A stretch of 64,000 bases of DNA from Pelobates cultripes (Eukaryota > Chordata > Amphibia > Anura > Pelobatidae): assembly GCA_933207985.1 (NCBI GenBank), contig OW240913.1, positions 361,487,488 to 361,551,487 on the forward strand. The letters are read 5' to 3'. Position 1 is the stretch's first letter. Each line of letters begins with the position of its first letter. The notes beneath the pieces were generated by a model. It was not told where the DNA came from. It searched no databases and saw only the letters and a list, made by a program, of their open reading frames with translations. Positions 60,641-64,000 of this stretch are shown in pieces. Position numbers and translations under genes: made by a program.

Positions 60641-61531
60641 TTATTATTATTATGTTATTTATATAGCGCCATAAAATTCTGCAGCGCTTTACAATGGGTG
60701 GACAATTCGTGGACAAACAGACATGTAGTTGTAACCAGACAAATTGAACACACAGGGACAGAGGGGTTGAGGGCCCTGCTCAATGGGCTTACATGCTAGA
60801 GGGAGTGGGGTAAAATGACACAAAAGGTAAGGATAGTATTAGACTAGTGACAGTTGCAGAAGGGGAATCAGTCGGGAGCTATTACCGGGTGACATGCTAT
60901 TATGAAGAAGTGGGTTTTTAACGATTTTTTGAAGGACTGGAGACTGGGTGAGCATCTAACGGAGGAGAGAAGCGATTTCCACAGGAACGGTGCAGCCCTC
61001 GAGAAATCTTGAAGGCGAGCATCAGAGGTGGAAGTACGGACAGAAGATAGACGTAAGTCTTCAGCAGATCGTAAGGGCCTAGACGGGACATACTTGTGTA
61101 TAAGGGAGGATAGATAGGTGGGAGCAGCATTATGCAGAGATTTGAAAGCAAGAACCAGAATTTTAAATTGAGCTCTATATTTATAGGAAGCCAATGTAGG
61201 GACTGGCGGAAGGGTGAGGCATGGGAGGTGCGGGCGGACAGGAAGATGAGCCTCGCCGCCGCATTCATTATGGACTGTAACGGCGCAAGTTGGGAGCACG
61301 TAAGACCACTGAGAAGTGTATTACAGTAGTCAAGGCGAGAAAGGACAGTGGAATGGTCCAACACTTTAGTCTCCGGATGCGCGCAATGTTTTTGAGATGG
61401 AAATGACAGGATTTGGAGATAGACTGCACATGAGGCTTGAAGTAGAGATCGGAGTCAAAGAGAACACCTAGGCAGTGAGTCTGTGTGGTGGAGCTGATGG
61501 TAGCACCGTTGACTTGGAGGGAGTCTACGTG
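60641..61531 (-). pseudogene. L2/CR1-group LINE 3' fragment, minus strand
   Basis: Minus-strand reading from 61,531: LQVNGATISSTTQ, then LGVLFDSDL, ISKSCHFHLKNIARI, LDYCNTLLSGL, QSIMNAAARLIF and LHWLPI, then in another frame PSLQSFKKSLKTHFF near 60,925. The 3' end has GCAGCGCTTTACAAT on the plus strand and a short ATT repeat (60,641-60,655). At least two frame changes make it non-functional. It differs from the 15,149 copy and belongs to another subfamily. Confidence 0.87.
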
Positions 61532-62767
61532 TGTATATGTCTTTGTGCATAAATCTCAGCATATTGCCAACACTACTCACAGACACACCTCAGCATTCAA
61601 AGTCAACACTAAATACAAACACAACACTGCATTCACTCACATATACTCCATACAAAAACATGTTTACATTTAAACACACAAACATTGCTCAGTGCTAAAT
61701 ACAACCCCACAAGGATGAGCAAATGGTAGATCCGTAACTGTCAAAGCATAGTGGGAGTTGTATGACATATGGGGATCTCCCTTTTGGCCACCTTTGGGAT
61801 GGGAGCTGGTGCCAAAACAATTCTTGCACCAGGGCACTCTCTACATTAGTTCTGCCACTTATCATAGGTCAGTATACAGGTAAGGCTAATGTGCTGTGAA
61901 TCAGCTCATGGAAATTTCTCATAATCTCTCCAATTTCCTTGCTTGTGTCCCATTTCCAGGTCTGTTGCCGGTGAGCTGCTTCCTAATACTCTGATAAATT
62001 AAAACATTACCGCGGACAATCGTTTTCATATGCGTTCTCTTTATTCTTCTGCTTCAGTGATTTACAGCACTTAACAAAATGTTTATTTAAACCACGTTTA
62101 TGGCAGTTAGCCAGAGAATAAATATTGTTAGTGGCTACGCTTGATGTCTTGTCCCCACCCTCCCACCCCACCCACCGCACACCATATCTGAAGAACCAGA
62201 TCTTAGGTTAGATTTGCTTTAAGGGTAAAACGTCTTACTACAGAATCCTTTGATGATTTCACCGTTGATTAGTTTACCGAAAACACAAATCCAGAACTAA
62301 ATCCCATTAAAAATAGCTTTACAACTTAATACTGGTTTTACATTCGGGAATTTCCCTCTGAGAAGGGAGTCTTCAAATTGTGAAGTTGATATTAATTATT
62401 CCTTTTTCACAATAAGTAAGAGATATTGGATTGTTAGTATTCTTTCGTATTGCAGATTATTGGAGATCAAGGTGGCCTCATACATCAGATAATTGGCATT
62501 TAGAGTTCGATAACATTAAAATGCTACCTATATTGAAATAATATATATTTAAAAACAGTTATTGCTAATCTAAAACCTAAAACAATGACACAAACACAAT
62601 GATCTTTGATTTATGGCATGGGTTTATTCACTAAACAGAGAATTGTCAATTCAAAGAAAATTTCAATTTTAAGGTAAAAAAAAGCCGAATTGATAACATT
62701 TCTCCATGACAGTTATGCTTCCCATTTAGCTACTCTAAACTCAAATTTGAAATAAAATTTGGATTCA
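61532..62767. other. VNTR remainder, then no recognisable feature
   Basis: The first 160 bp continue the TG- and then ACAC-rich low-complexity sequence. Beyond 61,700 nothing was recognised. Confidence 0.35.
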
Positions 62768-62771
62768 CTAA

Positions 62772-63260
62772 ACGGCCACTATATGCACCCAGACCACTTC
62801 ATCTAACTGAAGTGGTTTTGGTGCAGTGGCCCTGTAGTTATAACCCTGCAATGTATATCATTGTCATTTAGTAGATACAGCAATGTTTTCATTGCAGAGC
62901 TAAACAGGTCTTCCTGACAGCTACTAGAGAGTGCCTCCCCCGCAATAATTGAGGCAGATTTGGTTTTGAATCAATGCTTTTCATAGAGAGTATATGATTG
63001 GGTGAGTGCGACATTTTGTCGCGCATGCACTTCTTGTCACCAATAGCACTGAATTGGATGAGAATGCGGAAGACAGTATGCTTGCTGATGAAATAGGAGG
63101 TTGTAAAGGAGGTGTATGGGTGCTGGAAGCAGGGCAAGTAAAAAAGCATTTAACTTGAATTTTAAAACACAAAAGGGGGTGGACAGAGGTTACTGTAATG
63201 GAAGGGAACTCATAGTCCTGAAAAAAAAAAGAATATTATTTTCGTCACTTCAGGTTCCCT
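62772..63260. mobile_element. TTAA hairpin MITE (489 bp)
   Basis: Right flank TTAA is at 63,261-63,264; the left flank has become CTAA (62,768-62,771). The left hairpin GCACCCAGACCACTTCA / TGAAGTGGTTTTGGTGC (62,785-62,824) matches the family design. The right end is CAGGTTCCCT. Confidence 0.62.
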
Positions 63261-63264
63261 TTAA

Positions 63265-64000
63265 GCTGTGGTAGTAAAGATTAGAGAGGACCCACCATAA
63301 AATGCATGGGTCATAGTTTGGCCATAAGCTTTTATGTTGCATTGTCTCTAGAGCTCAATTTATATTTAAAGCACCTGTAGGTACAAAGCCATAGGATTCT
63401 CAAACGTTTACCTCCTTTCCCTTCCCTGTATCCCTCCAAAAACATCAGTGTATTAAAGAAGATATTTTAGTTTGTGAATGATTATCGTGTATTTACATGC
63501 TTCAAGGCACCTGTCCTGCCCCAAACAACATTTTATCCATACATTGTGCTAGCAGGTTTTAAAAATAGTTTTTTATCCCATCTGTCAGTCAATGCCTCAG
63601 TGTGCCAAGGTATTAGCTGACAAGGGAAATTACAAAAGGCTCCCCATATGAGGTCCTTCTACTCTCCACCCATAGCAACCACAACACATACTCTGTATTT
63701 GCTATTTGCACTAACATCGCCAGCTAGGGAGTTAAGGAATACGGTGAAGTCACTCCATTCCGATGCCCACACACTGGCAATGAAACCAGACAAGATTTGC
63801 CTTGCATGGTGATGTGTCCAAAGCAGGGCAAGTCAAAGAAGATTTTGGGAGGATCGCCCATGAGGTTGGTGTTACACAAAGAGTAACATTTACAAAGCAT
63901 GAAGATGGCGGCAATGAAACAGAGAAAAGGTGCGTAAATCTTTATATTTTACATTGAATAATCTTTGGGATATATGATGTATTCAATGTATATGGGAGTG
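63265..64000. other. No recognisable feature
   Basis: No gene or repeat was recognised up to the window end. Confidence 0.3.

Noticed and set aside
60122..60799. 225-codon Cys/Val-rich open frame
   Set aside because: It is the TG-rich VNTR read as protein and runs into LINE 3' sequence.

Overview
This is a vertebrate genomic window, most likely from a frog. The sequence is AT-rich and intron-scale. I recognise no host exon, tRNA or rRNA gene. Nearly everything identifiable is mobile DNA or tandem repeat: a full-length L1-type LINE, L2/CR1-group LINE fragments, a Gypsy pol relic, a Tc1-type transposon, a hAT-type insertion, TTAA-flanked hairpin MITEs and several satellites. The frog assignment is an inference from this repeat mix and its style; no host gene confirms it.

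Layout. 1-2.8 kb: decayed Gypsy pol on the minus strand beside a repeat that was split by the LINE. 2,776-9,311: a 6.5-kb L1-type LINE with an intact ORF1, one visible frameshift in ORF2 and a perfect 16-bp target duplication. 10.8-13.0 kb: a MITE with a hAT-type element nested inside it, the latter filled with inverted VNTR blocks. 13.4-15.9 kb: an L2/CR1-group LINE split by an L1 derivative that kept only parts of ORF1. 17-23.4 kb: short repeats, several with hammerhead-like cores, a foldback, a 46-bp tandem array and a ~190-bp inverted repeat pair. 31.1-32.0 kb: a 330-bp tandem repeat with two hammerhead ribozymes. 32.7-34.4 kb: a Tc1-type transposon with a broken transposase and a small insertion; a 279-bp deletion derivative of the same family lies at 46.3 kb. 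35-37.9, 47-48.6, 52 and 57.5-63.3 kb: TTAA hairpin MITEs and two LTR-like sequences. 54.1-54.8 kb: an internally deleted LINE next to a TATC microsatellite. 55.6-57.2 kb: a 48-bp minisatellite of 32 units. 59.9-61.5 kb: a TG-rich VNTR holding another L2/CR1-group fragment.

The most interesting item is the 330-bp repeat at about 31,128-31,965. Each of its two complete units carries a full type I hammerhead ribozyme: both core boxes, stem II, a short palindromic stem III, a two-part stem I and a permitted cleavage triplet. The predicted cleavage sites are exactly 330 nt apart. Transcription of this DNA could therefore release a 330-nt RNA, as known for newt satellite 2 and animal retrozymes. 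Decayed hammerhead-like cores occur in at least three other repeat types in the window.

Limits: boundaries come from reading target duplications and inverted termini by eye. Family names are given only to superfamily level. Long stretches (roughly 23.4-28.6, 38-46 and 49-52 kb) show nothing I can name.
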